Origin: Phycisphaera mikurensis
GTDB lineage: Bacteria; Planctomycetota; Phycisphaerae; WQYP01
Reading direction: 5' to 3'
Assembly: GCA_022730455.1 (NCBI GenBank)
Contig: DZDI01000010.1
Location: 1 to 40,454 of the forward strand
DNA length: 40,454 nt
The notes under the pieces are model-generated. The model did no database searches. It was given only the letters and a program-made list of their open reading frames with translations, and had not been told where the DNA came from. Shown here in pieces: positions 18,355-26,632 of the stretch; position 1 is the first letter of the stretch; every line of letters starts with the position of its first letter. Both the position numbers and the translations under genes were made by a program.

Positions 18355-20025
18355 ATGGCCAAACGTGATCTATCCATCTCGCTGGCCGCCAAATGCCAGT
18401 TATTATTTGGCTTTGCTGTCATCATTATCATTACCGGCGCGCTCATGGTGCCTTGGCTGCGGATGGAACAGCTAGCGAACCGTCAGCCGGTGTATGAGGC
18501 TGAGGTGCTCACATCGCTGGCGCTGAGGCAAATCCATCATACTGTGCCAAGGCCTCATCCGGCATCCACATCTTCAATGCCGCCCCGGTCGCTGACGCAA
18601 TCGGAGGCTTTCAAGCCGGCCGTCGTCATTCCACTTGTCCATCGGCACTCGGACGCGTATAAATCTCCCCCGGTTCTGGCCAGTGCCTTGGAGTATTTCC
18701 GGCATCATCCTCACCGCCGCCACTATGGTTTTGTGGGTCGAGGGGCCAATCACAAACCAGTTTACTATCAGGTAACCGGAATCTACGCTACCCAAAGCTG
18801 TCTTGAATGCCACCAGGCATGGCGGCATTTGTTCCCGCCGCGCAGCGTAAAGATACCTTCCGCGTCTATTCCCGCCGCTGCCATCCAACCACTTACCAAA
18901 GCCCTGGTCGCTGTTGTGCAGGCGAAAGTACCGATACAGCTTGATCAGGACCAGCTCCTGCTTAATCGTGTGGTCATTATCGTTTCCGGCTTGATTGGCG
19001 GGGCACTGGCTATCATTGTGTTTTACCTCATTACCACGCGGCTTATTCTTCAACCGGTCCGTGTCTTACGAAACACGGCTGAAAAAGTATCGCGGGGCGA
19101 CCTGAGCATCCGTTCCGCCATATCTACCGGCGACGAATTTGAACAGCTTGCCGACACTTTTAATAACATGCTGGGAACTCTCCAGGCCTCGCAGACTCAA
19201 CTCGAAGCAACCAATCGCAGTTTGGATACCCGCCTTGTTGAACTATCGCGCAGCAATGTCGATCTGAATCAGGCCAACAAGGTCAAGACCGATTTTCTCA
19301 CCAACGTTACCCACGAACTGCGCACACCCCTCAATGCCATTCTGGGTTTTGCCGATCTGCTCCTGACCAGTGAATCGATATCGGCCGACTCCAAACTCAA
19401 CCGCTATACTGAAAATATACAATCCAGCGCACGGCAACTGCTGGAACTGATCAATGATCTGCTGGACCTGGCCAAAATTGAGGCAGGCAAGATGGTTTTG
19501 CGCCCGCAGCGGTTGGTGGTCCCCGATATCTGTGAATCGCTCGTTAATTTCATGAAGCCGCTGTCCAGTAAAAAAAATCTGCACATGAGCCTCACCATTA
19601 ATGGAAATATTCCCATGGTGACCACTGACGCAGCGCGGCTGCAACAGATTTTATTCAATTTCCTTTCCAACAGCATTAAATTCACGCCCTCCGATGGCTC
19701 GGTTCTTGTGACGATTGAAATGGCGGACGTAGAAGTCCTAGCCATTTCCGTGACCGATACCGGGCCGGGCATCGCGCCCGAGCAGCAGGAATCCATATTT
19801 GAAAAATTTCAACAAATTGATGCGTCGGTGACCAAACAGCACAGCGGCACCGGGCTTGGTCTGGCCATCAGTCGGGAATTGGCCACCATGATGGGGTGCA
19901 AGATTACCTTGGTCAGCGCTGTGGGGCATGGGGCCACCTTTACGCTGCTGGTTCCCGTTGAATTTCCAAGTCGTCCGCCGGCAACGTCAGCCGATCCTCT
20001 GCTGCCGCCGCCGCCTTCATCTTGA
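18355..20025 (+). CDS. Sensor histidine kinase with periplasmic CXXCH (haem c) domain
   Basis: Two-component sensor of 556 residues. TM1 is about 15-35 (LLFGFAVIIIITGALMVPW). A periplasmic domain about 36-200 carries CLECH (Cys149-Cys152-His153), a c-type haem attachment motif, in a DUF3365/Tll0287-like context (HYGFVGRG, then VTGIYATQ). TM2 is about 203-228, and a HAMP domain follows (PVRVLRNTAEKVSRGDLSI). The HisKA box NVTHELRTPLNAILGF has phospho-acceptor His320. The ATPase domain has NFLSNSIKFTPSDG, DTGPGIAPEQQ and GTGLGLAISRELA. No receiver domain and no response regulator are adjacent. The last 86 bases overlap the end of the opposite-strand MFS gene. The start lacks a close Shine-Dalgarno but gives a sensible N-in topology. 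It likely senses redox state or a haem ligand. Confidence 0.9.
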   Translation: MAKRDLSISLAAKCQLLFGFAVIIIITGALMVPWLRMEQLANRQPVYEAEVLTSLALRQIHHTVPRPHPASTSSMPPRSLTQSEAFKPAVVIPLVHRHSDAYKSPPVLASALEYFRHHPHRRHYGFVGRGANHKPVYYQVTGIYATQSCLECHQAWRHLFPPRSVKIPSASIPAAAIQPLTKALVAVVQAKVPIQLDQDQLLLNRVVIIVSGLIGGALAIIVFYLITTRLILQPVRVLRNTAEKVSRGDLSIRSAISTGDEFEQLADTFNNMLGTLQASQTQLEATNRSLDTRLVELSRSNVDLNQANKVKTDFLTNVTHELRTPLNAILGFADLLLTSESISADSKLNRYTENIQSSARQLLELINDLLDLAKIEAGKMVLRPQRLVVPDICESLVNFMKPLSSKKNLHMSLTINGNIPMVTTDAARLQQILFNFLSNSIKFTPSDGSVLVTIEMADVEVLAISVTDTGPGIAPEQQESIFEKFQQIDASVTKQHSGTGLGLAISRELATMMGCKITLVSAVGHGATFTLLVPVEFPSRPPATSADPLLPPPPSS

Positions 20026-21214
20026 TGCGGTGCTGGAACCAGATGTGCATCAGAAATGCGATGCTCATCAGCACGGCCGACAGCGAACCCAATGCCCACT
20101 GGCTGCGAAAATGATCCCACACCGCGCCTCCCAATACGGAACCTGCCGCACCTCCCATGAAATAACTCGCCATGAATATCGTATTGACCCGACTGTTGTA
20201 TGAAGGAGGCAAAACGGAATATATGCGCGTTTGGTTCGATACCAACCCCGCTTGCACACCCAAATCCAGCAGGATCAGGCTGGCAATAAGACCGACCATA
20301 CTCTCGCCAAAAATGACCAGTACAATGGATGACAACCCTACGATGAATATCGACACACCCAATGTGTACGCTGGGCCTTTTTTATCGGCCAGGCGGCCAA
20401 CGATTGGCGCTGCCGCTGAACCGGTAATACCCACCAACCCCAAAATACCGGCCACCCATGGGCCGTCGTGGAAGGGCGGCCCCGCGAGCATAAACGCCAG
20501 CGTGCTCCAGAACACACTAAATACACAAAATAAAAACGCACCGGTTACACACGCTGCTTGAATAGTGGATTGACGCCGGAAAATACCCGGTAGCGATCGC
20601 AGTACCTGCCAATAATTTAGTTGAGTCGATCGGCCTGAATGCGGCAAATATTTTGCCACCGCTAAGGCTAGGAGAACCATGAGTACCGCAGCCGCAAAGA
20701 AGATGGCACGCCACCCCAGCCAGGTTCCCACAGCCCCTGAAAGTGCTCGGGACATCAATATGCCCGCGAATATGCCCGACATCACAATGCCGATCGTGCG
20801 CCCCCGTTTGTCTGGCGGGGCGATTTGTGCGGCAAAGGGTATCGACAACTGCGGAATAACGGTAAAAACGCCCAAAAGAAAGCTCAGAGCCGCTAAGATG
20901 AGGAGGTTGGGCGCCAAGCCCACGAGAACCAGCAAACCCGCGACAATGCCCAATTTAATCAAAATCAGCCAGCGGCGGTCAATCGTGTCGCCCAGCGGCA
21001 CAAAAAGCACGATGCCCAGCCCAAACCCCAACTGCGTCAGCGACGGTATGGAGCTTGCCGTGGTGATCGACACACCAAAATTGTGGGCAATGAGCGCCAG
21101 CAACGGCTGATTGTAATAAACGTTCATCACCGTAAAACACGATATCACCGCCAACAGCAGAGTAATTCGGTCGCGTCGCTTGTCGTCTATCTCATGGGTC
21201 AGGGCCTCAGACAA
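19940..21214 (-). CDS. Major facilitator superfamily transporter
   Basis: About 12 transmembrane segments in 424 residues. The N-terminus has the motif NVYYNQPLLALIAHNFG seen in a DHA1-like drug/metabolite exporter subgroup. The A-loop signature between TM2 and TM3 reads PLGDTIDRRWLI. A cytoplasmic loop between TM6 and TM7 (KYLPHSGRSTQLNYWQ) splits the two halves. Substrate unknown; multidrug or sugar efflux are both possible. The start is TTG 21214 with GGAA seven bases upstream. The first internal Met (MNVYY) is about residue 30 and would cut into TM1, so I keep TTG. Its C-terminal 86 bases overlap the sensor kinase gene tail-to-tail. It is transcribed away from kdsD. Confidence 0.88.
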   Translation of the reverse strand: MSEALTHEIDDKRRDRITLLLAVISCFTVMNVYYNQPLLALIAHNFGVSITTASSIPSLTQLGFGLGIVLFVPLGDTIDRRWLILIKLGIVAGLLVLVGLAPNLLILAALSFLLGVFTVIPQLSIPFAAQIAPPDKRGRTIGIVMSGIFAGILMSRALSGAVGTWLGWRAIFFAAAVLMVLLALAVAKYLPHSGRSTQLNYWQVLRSLPGIFRRQSTIQAACVTGAFLFCVFSVFWSTLAFMLAGPPFHDGPWVAGILGLVGITGSAAAPIVGRLADKKGPAYTLGVSIFIVGLSSIVLVIFGESMVGLIASLILLDLGVQAGLVSNQTRIYSVLPPSYNSRVNTIFMASYFMGGAAGSVLGGAVWDHFRSQWALGSLSAVLMSIAFLMHIWFQHRIKMKAAAAAEDRLTLPADDLEIQREPAA

Positions 21215-21582
21215 AGTTTAGTTCCAAAAAACCTTCGCTACAGCTTGGCTGCCGATGCTCATACACGGGCAGGCTTAATTACGTATCATATTAGCTCGTT
21301 GCAAAAGGAACTTCTATATGCGGCGCCTTGCTCGCCGCCGACCGCTTTTTCTTAACCGAGCAAGGATTCGCCCATATATCAAACATCTTTCCGTTGGTGC
21401 CGTGGTACGCTTGCCGTCGTCCATGGCCACTGACTGAGATCACATCACGGTCGCCGGGGCGTTGACCACCTTGCGAATCTGGCTGGCCATCGACGCCACC
21501 GTATGTGCCTTCATCCTGTGAAATTCGCCAGATCAGCGCGGGGCCGTTTTACGCCCTCCGCATCATCCCTTATTGTAAATGG
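21215..21582. other. Divergent intergenic region between MFS gene and kdsD
   Basis: About 370 bases with no recognised gene, repeat or terminator. A 39-codon basic ORF at 21318 is the only coding candidate. AT-rich sequence near 21280-21300 could hold promoters, but I could not choose a convincing pair of elements. Confidence 0.5.
21318..21437 (+). CDS. Possible small basic ORF (39 aa)
   Basis: ATG 21318 is preceded by AAAAGGA with seven bases of spacing. It encodes a 39-residue arginine-rich peptide starting MRRLARRRPLFL. It is below the length cut-off of the ORF track. There is no family resemblance, and it could be chance. It lies upstream of and in the same direction as kdsD. Confidence 0.2.
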   Translation: MRRLARRRPLFLNRARIRPYIKHLSVGAVVRLPSSMATD

Positions 21583-22596
21583 ATGATGAAACCGGCGGCG
21601 GACAGCCAAGAGTTACTTTTTGACGCCCAACAGGTTGTGCGATCCGAAGCGGACGCCCTCCTGCAACTCGGTGCGCGGCTTGACGATGCGGTGCCGCAGG
21701 CTATCGAGTTAATTCTTACGCATACCGGCCCGGAGTTACCCGGTCTGCTGGTGGTAACTGGAATTGGAAAATCCGGTCTGGCGGGGCAGCGGATCAGTGC
21801 CAGTTTTGCCAGCACCGGAACGCCATCTCATTTTCTGCACCCCGTAGAAGCTTTGCACGGCGATTTGGGACGGGTGCGTCGTGGCGACGTGATGTTGATG
21901 CTTTCTTATGGCGGCGAGACCGAGGAGTTGCTCCGGCTTACAGATTCGGTCAAGCGGAGTGCCGTAGCGACCATTGCGATAACATCCAGCAGAAAAAGCT
22001 CTATCGGGCGCCTTACCGATATCACTATTGAACTCGGTATTGTTGACGAAGCGTGCCCGTTGCGGCTCGCACCCACCACCAGCATTGCCTGTATGAATGC
22101 GGTAGCCGATGCGCTGGTGCTGGGCGTCATGGCGCGGCGAAATTTTTCGGCGGCTGATTTTGCAGCCTTTCATCCTGCTGGTTCGCTGGGCCGTAAGTTG
22201 ATGCGCGTATCGGAGGTGATGAGCTTCCGGGCTGGAGAAAATCTGGTAGTGGTGGATGACAGGCAGACGCTGCGGGAGGCGCTGGTGACAGAACATTCTG
22301 CGGGGCGCCGGGCAGGAGCTTTAATCATTGTTAATGCGCAGGGGCAATTAGCGGGCATTCTTACCGATGCCGATATTAGACGGCGTATCGCCGAGCAGGA
22401 AACCATCCTGAACGTGCCTGTGGGAACATTTATGACACGCAACCCCAAGTGTATTCAACCAGATCGCCTCGCCAGCGAGGCTTTGGAATTGATGAACCGA
22501 CATCGGATCGATGAATTACCTGTGGTGGACCCATCGGCTCGGCCGGTCGGTATGATTGATGTGCAGGATTTGGTCAGTTCGCGAATCGTGGACTGA
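21583..22596 (+). CDS. kdsD: Arabinose-5-phosphate isomerase (KdsD/KpsF/GutQ family)
   Basis: Converts ribulose 5-phosphate to arabinose 5-phosphate, the first step toward Kdo of LPS. 337 residues. The N-terminal SIS domain has VVTGIGKSGLAGQRISASFASTGTPSHFLHPVEALHGDLG and SYGGETEEL. Two C-terminal CBS domains run from about residue 210 (VMSFRAGENLVVV, then ILTDADIRRRI; second GTFMTRNPKCI, then IDELPVVD). I start at ATG 21583, since the 26-residue upstream extension in the track lacks family features and 337 residues is the usual length. No clear Shine-Dalgarno is seen. The next gene, 36 bases on, is kdsC, which supports the LPS role over the catabolic GutQ role. Confidence 0.93.
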   Translation: MMKPAADSQELLFDAQQVVRSEADALLQLGARLDDAVPQAIELILTHTGPELPGLLVVTGIGKSGLAGQRISASFASTGTPSHFLHPVEALHGDLGRVRRGDVMLMLSYGGETEELLRLTDSVKRSAVATIAITSSRKSSIGRLTDITIELGIVDEACPLRLAPTTSIACMNAVADALVLGVMARRNFSAADFAAFHPAGSLGRKLMRVSEVMSFRAGENLVVVDDRQTLREALVTEHSAGRRAGALIIVNAQGQLAGILTDADIRRRIAEQETILNVPVGTFMTRNPKCIQPDRLASEALELMNRHRIDELPVVDPSARPVGMIDVQDLVSSRIVD

Positions 22597-22632
22597 TTTA
22601 TTTAGTCAGATGGAAATGGAGTCAGATTTAAT

Positions 22633-23169
22633 ATGAATGAATTGGCACGACCAAGTTATGAACTCCTCACCCCCGAGGTGCAGTTGCTCATCCTTGATGT
22701 TGACGGTGTATTGACGGACGGCGGAATTATCCGTGACGATAGCGGGCAGCAGATCAAACGCTTTCACGTGCGCGACGGCTCGGGGATTGTCATCTGGCGG
22801 CGTTTGAACCGGCAAGTTGCCATCATTACCGGCAAGGAAAGTCTGGTGGTACAGCACCGGGCGGAGGAACTCGGCATCCAGTACGTATACCAAAATGTAG
22901 CCAATAAGCTGGAGATATTTGACGACCTGCTGCAACAGTTGGGTTTTGACGCCCAGCAGGTGGCCTATATCGGGGATGACCTGCCGGATTTACCCGTCAT
23001 GCGCCGTTGCGGCGTGCCCATCGCCGTGGCCGACGCCGTTGAAGAAGTCAAAGCTGAAGCCCGTTACGTTACCCGCTTTGCCGGTGGGCATGGGGCCGTG
23101 CGCGATGCCATCGAGTGGTTATGTAAATCGATGAATTTGTGGGAACAAGCACTGACCCGCTACCGCTGA
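22633..23169 (+). CDS. kdsC: 3-deoxy-D-manno-octulosonate 8-phosphate phosphatase
   Basis: Cytosolic HAD-superfamily enzyme that removes phosphate from Kdo-8-phosphate. Its 178 residues match the compact C0-type family. Motif I is LILDVDGVLTDGG (nucleophile and acid/base Asp). The RFHVRDGSG loop is typical of KdsC, the motif III Lys lies in VANKLEIFDDLL, and motif IV is YIGDDLPDLPVM. It follows kdsD by 36 bases and precedes the OstA-like gene by under 50 bases, matching the kdsD-kdsC-lptC order known from proteobacteria. KdsA and KdsB are not in the window. Confidence 0.95.
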   Translation: MNELARPSYELLTPEVQLLILDVDGVLTDGGIIRDDSGQQIKRFHVRDGSGIVIWRRLNRQVAIITGKESLVVQHRAEELGIQYVYQNVANKLEIFDDLLQQLGFDAQQVAYIGDDLPDLPVMRRCGVPIAVADAVEEVKAEARYVTRFAGGHGAVRDAIEWLCKSMNLWEQALTRYR

Positions 23170-23216
23170 TATGCATCGATCCGTGGGAATATATGGTTTT
23201 GGGATGATTGCGCCGC

Positions 23217-26200
23217 ATGCTCGTTAGACGCTTGCTTATCTATATTGTCAGCCTCGCTTTGGTGGTGGGGGTGTTTCAATGGGTTAGAACGCGGTTTTTC
23301 GTTTCGCCCATGACATCGGGCGGCCGCCGTTTGAAACCCGTCGCGATTCCATCCGGGACCGGAGGTTCCAACCTGGTCATCGTGGATCGATCCAACACCG
23401 GGCAATTGCTGTATGTATTAAGGTTTCGCCGCGCCATCCCTAAAGGCCGCGGCCAATATCATCTCATCAGGCCGCGGATGAAGTTTTACAGCGGCAAGAA
23501 TAACGCCGTGCTGGTGACCAGCGATTATGGTGATGTTTCCGTCGATCAACTCGGCGGCCCGCTTTCCAATCAAGTCTATCCGCGGAAAGGCCGTCTTTTT
23601 GGCCACGTAAAAATAACGCTTGGACCGGTGAAGAGTTTTGTAAAAGGTGCCGTTCATCGGCAAAAAGGGCAGTACCGCATCACACTGAGCCGACCCATTG
23701 ATTTCAATTATCAGCAGGGCCTCCTCACCAGCCGCGGCCAAGTGCTCGTACGGGGGGATCGGCTGGTATTTTCCGGTCGCCGATTAACCTGTGAACTCAA
23801 TATCGCCCAGAAAAAACTCGATTATTTACAAATTGCCCACGGCGATTATTTAACCATTAAGGATATCAATGCGGCCGCGGCCAATGGGTCGTCCGCCGTC
23901 AAGCCGCATGTCAGACCAAAACCATCCCCTAGTTTGCATGATACGCATGCTTCGCCAACCGCGCGGCCGGGCCAATCAGGCCATCAACCGCCACCCCCGG
24001 TACCATCTTTGCCCGCAACGCCGCGACCGCCGGTTATGGCAGCCAAACCACCTTGGGCAGGAACGGTCTACGGGCTGGTGTTTACCGAACAAGTTCGTGT
24101 GAACATCGGGGTTGAGCAACTCGCGGCTCATCGATTGCGACTCTATTTTTCATCGGCCCGCCGCCTTCGTGGAAATGCCGCAGACAATGCCAAGGCGTCA
24201 TCAGTCCAAACGGCGGCCGCGGCTGTGCCAACGCAGCCGTCGCCACCAGCTTCGCATTCGTCCACCACACCGGCCTCCGCATCACCGCCTGGTAAGCGGA
24301 CGGTCAAAGAGCAAAACTTAGTGGTGCACTGGAAGGGGCCTTTGGTACTGCGTCCTGTTCGATCACGTCGTGTGAATTTGCTCAATCCGCAGGATGTTAT
24401 CCTCCAGGCGTTTGGCCGCAGCCATGCCCCGGTCGTCATGCATGACGGCGCAGCGCGTGTGGGCTACGCCAGCATGGTGCGTTATCACGTGGCCACCCGC
24501 CGTCTGCGGATGGACGCGACGGGACTGGCGCCGGCGAAATTTGTTGATGCCCAGTTGGGCACTGTGACGTGCCGGAAATTGCTCTACCGGGCTAATTCCG
24601 ACCGCATTGTCCTGACAGGTCCGGGGCAGGCGATATATCGCGGGAAAAAGTCAATTAAAAATCAATGGAATGGTACGTGGCAGAAGCGCATGCAACTCAC
24701 CATGGCGCGATCCACCGGGGGCAAGTCGCAAATTAAGTCACTTCGCCTTTCAGGCCAATCCACTTTTTATAATGCCCTGTTCAAGATAAGGGCACAGACG
24801 ATGCACGCGCTATTTGCTGCCGCATCCAAGGGTAACACCGTGCTGCGCCAGTTTACGGCTCATGGGCATGTGCACCTGCAGTCTTCCGTCGGCCCACCGT
24901 CGGCTAAGTCTCGGCGCTATGATACGCTTGATGCCAATTCGCTTCTGCTATCGACGATCGTCAACCAGCAAACCCACACCCGTCAGCCTTCAAGCCTTTA
25001 TGCCGCCGGTGCGGTCAATGTCGTCTTTTATCAAACAGGTAAGGCGCTAACGTCCGGGATGAATACGGGTGCCCAACCGTCGGCGTCGGCCGTGGGTGCT
25101 TCGCATCGATTATACCACCTGCGGGCTCAATACCTCCGCGCGGCCATTGAAAAGTCCTCTCATTCGACTTCCCCCGGTGCCAAGGCGTCGCCAACGCAGA
25201 TTTTATCGAGCGGCCGATTCACCGTTGGCGGATTTCATGCCTGGCGGCATGTGTCGCTCACTATCTCAGGTGGGGCGCAGCGGATTCAAGCAACCTGCTC
25301 TGATCTGCGCGGTAACCGCGATACCAAACTCGCCACGCTGACAGGTAATTCTGCCGCCAAGACCCCCGCCCGCATCATGGAATCCGATAATTGGATATCC
25401 AGTGAGAAAATTCAACTCAATGGTGCCAGCCAAGACCTCAATATCCCCGGTGCTGGGCAGTTGTATCTCACCAGCGGTGGGCGGCGCCGCAAGCCGACAC
25501 ATTTGATGCTCAGTTGGAATGGGCGAATGTACTTTCGCAACCAACTGGGCGTAGCCACCTTTTTTTCGCACGTAGTCGCCAGGTTGGTGGGCCAACCGCG
25601 GCGCAAGAGCCGTCTGTCGGCACCGGTCTTGAGGGTCGTGCTGGCCGGACGGAAAAAGGGGCGATTGCATGTGAGCGAAATTTACGCCTTCACTACCGGC
25701 AAGGGGCAACACGTGCAGGCCGAGGATGCGAGTTACAATTCGGCCAAGCTTATCGATACCCGCCTGTATATTAAGTGTCACCGGCTGCGTTACAACGCCG
25801 AAAAACAACATCTTCTGGTGGCGGGCAAGGGCCGGCTCTCATTAGAAAATTATCGCCGAACGCCGGCGCCGACCGGTCGACACCAACCTGCTCGTCGCGG
25901 GCAGTCCGCATTTGCCTGGCAAAAAGCCCTTGATTATCGCGCGGCTACCGGCCGTCTGATGCTCTCCGGCGGCGTCAGGCTGGTGTATCGGCCCATGCAG
26001 CCATTTGTGCTTTCGCGCAGCATTGCGGGAGCCTATACCGGGCCGAATAAGGGTTTGATTCTGCTTGACGCGTCGAAGCTGATCGCTCAACTGCTGCGGG
26101 CCGGGAAAACACCTTCCGGTGGCGTAGCTTTGGGTATGGGCGGCCCGGCGAAGCTCAAGTCGGTGCACGCATACCATGCGGCTCTGGAGTTGTCAGGTGC

Positions 26201-26402
26201 CCGATTAACAGCCGATGCACTTGCGTTTGATGCGCAGCGGCAGATAGCCAAGGCGTACAGCGCTGCGGGTCGTGACGCGCGCATCACCACCCCCGATGGC
26301 AAAATCAATGCCGCCGCGCGTGAAATTATCTGGCGGCTGGGTAAATCGTCGCAGAGCGCCATCACCTTGATCCAGCCGCGTGCCAGTGGCTCCGTGCCAT
26401 AG
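23217..26402 (+). CDS. Very large LptC/OstA-like periplasmic protein
   Basis: 1061 residues. An N-terminal anchor (LLIYIVSLALVVGVFQWV) precedes a periplasmic body. Several stretches resemble LptA/LptC/OstA beta units in which a strand carries 'G.....' and is followed by an 'A..L.Y......L...G.' repeat. Examples are LLTSRGQVLVRGDRLVFSGR then LNIAQKKLDYLQI (about 165-210), FTAHGHVHLQSS, LYIKCHRLRYNAEKQHLLVAG, and ALDYRAATGRLMLSGGVRLV near the C-terminus. A Pro/Ala-rich linker lies at about 230-290 and a second at about 340-370. The position after kdsD-kdsC is where lptC normally sits, but lptC is about 190 residues. I infer a fused or expanded LPS-bridge protein. ATG 23217 is preferred to TTG 23208; neither has a strong Shine-Dalgarno. 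No lptB follows. Confidence 0.65.
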   Translation: MLVRRLLIYIVSLALVVGVFQWVRTRFFVSPMTSGGRRLKPVAIPSGTGGSNLVIVDRSNTGQLLYVLRFRRAIPKGRGQYHLIRPRMKFYSGKNNAVLVTSDYGDVSVDQLGGPLSNQVYPRKGRLFGHVKITLGPVKSFVKGAVHRQKGQYRITLSRPIDFNYQQGLLTSRGQVLVRGDRLVFSGRRLTCELNIAQKKLDYLQIAHGDYLTIKDINAAAANGSSAVKPHVRPKPSPSLHDTHASPTARPGQSGHQPPPPVPSLPATPRPPVMAAKPPWAGTVYGLVFTEQVRVNIGVEQLAAHRLRLYFSSARRLRGNAADNAKASSVQTAAAAVPTQPSPPASHSSTTPASASPPGKRTVKEQNLVVHWKGPLVLRPVRSRRVNLLNPQDVILQAFGRSHAPVVMHDGAARVGYASMVRYHVATRRLRMDATGLAPAKFVDAQLGTVTCRKLLYRANSDRIVLTGPGQAIYRGKKSIKNQWNGTWQKRMQLTMARSTGGKSQIKSLRLSGQSTFYNALFKIRAQTMHALFAAASKGNTVLRQFTAHGHVHLQSSVGPPSAKSRRYDTLDANSLLLSTIVNQQTHTRQPSSLYAAGAVNVVFYQTGKALTSGMNTGAQPSASAVGASHRLYHLRAQYLRAAIEKSSHSTSPGAKASPTQILSSGRFTVGGFHAWRHVSLTISGGAQRIQATCSDLRGNRDTKLATLTGNSAAKTPARIMESDNWISSEKIQLNGASQDLNIPGAGQLYLTSGGRRRKPTHLMLSWNGRMYFRNQLGVATFFSHVVARLVGQPRRKSRLSAPVLRVVLAGRKKGRLHVSEIYAFTTGKGQHVQAEDASYNSAKLIDTRLYIKCHRLRYNAEKQHLLVAGKGRLSLENYRRTPAPTGRHQPARRGQSAFAWQKALDYRAATGRLMLSGGVRLVYRPMQPFVLSRSIAGAYTGPNKGLILLDASKLIAQLLRAGKTPSGGVALGMGGPAKLKSVHAYHAALELSGARLTADALAFDAQRQIAKAYSAAGRDARITTPDGKINAAAREIIWRLGKSSQSAITLIQPRASGSVP

Positions 26403-26523
26403 GAGCCTGTCCAAGTAATAGCAGAGCTGCGATGTGCCGGAAACGCTCAGCTGCAAGGCGTCGGGCCGACGGCGACTCTGGTGAGGATGAGTCCGAGAAC
26501 GCCGCCGACGGGGTGTTTGCGGC
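26401..26523 (-). repeat. Dispersed intergenic repeat, near-complete copy R5
   Basis: Begins at the stop codon of the OstA-like gene with AGGAGCCTGTCCAAGTAATA, the reverse complement of the R1 terminus. It continues through GACTCTGGTGAGGATGAGTC and CGAGAACGCC to GTTTGCGGC. Read on the minus strand it aligns with R1 over about 124 bases. Similarity may continue to about 26540. Track ORFs 26205..26672 and 26432..26629 here are repeat artefacts. The region to 26632 has no gene. Confidence 0.8.
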
Positions 26524-26632
26524 TTACCCTTCGGGCAGCATGTCTTTCGTCCGGTACCGCGCTGGCGGGCATGGCCATCATGGCCCGGTCGATAAACCAA
26601 ATGAGCCTTTGGCCAGTTGCCTGATGTAATAA

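Noticed and set aside
26465-26515. Hammerhead-ribozyme-like core in repeat R5 (CTGGTGA, a GGA-TGAG-TCC hairpin, then GAGAACGCC)
   Set aside because: The layout resembles CUGAUGA-stem II-GAAA, but the invariant A after CUG is G, the GAAA is GAGAA, and no cleavage-site stem is clear. The stem also breaks in R1 and R3.
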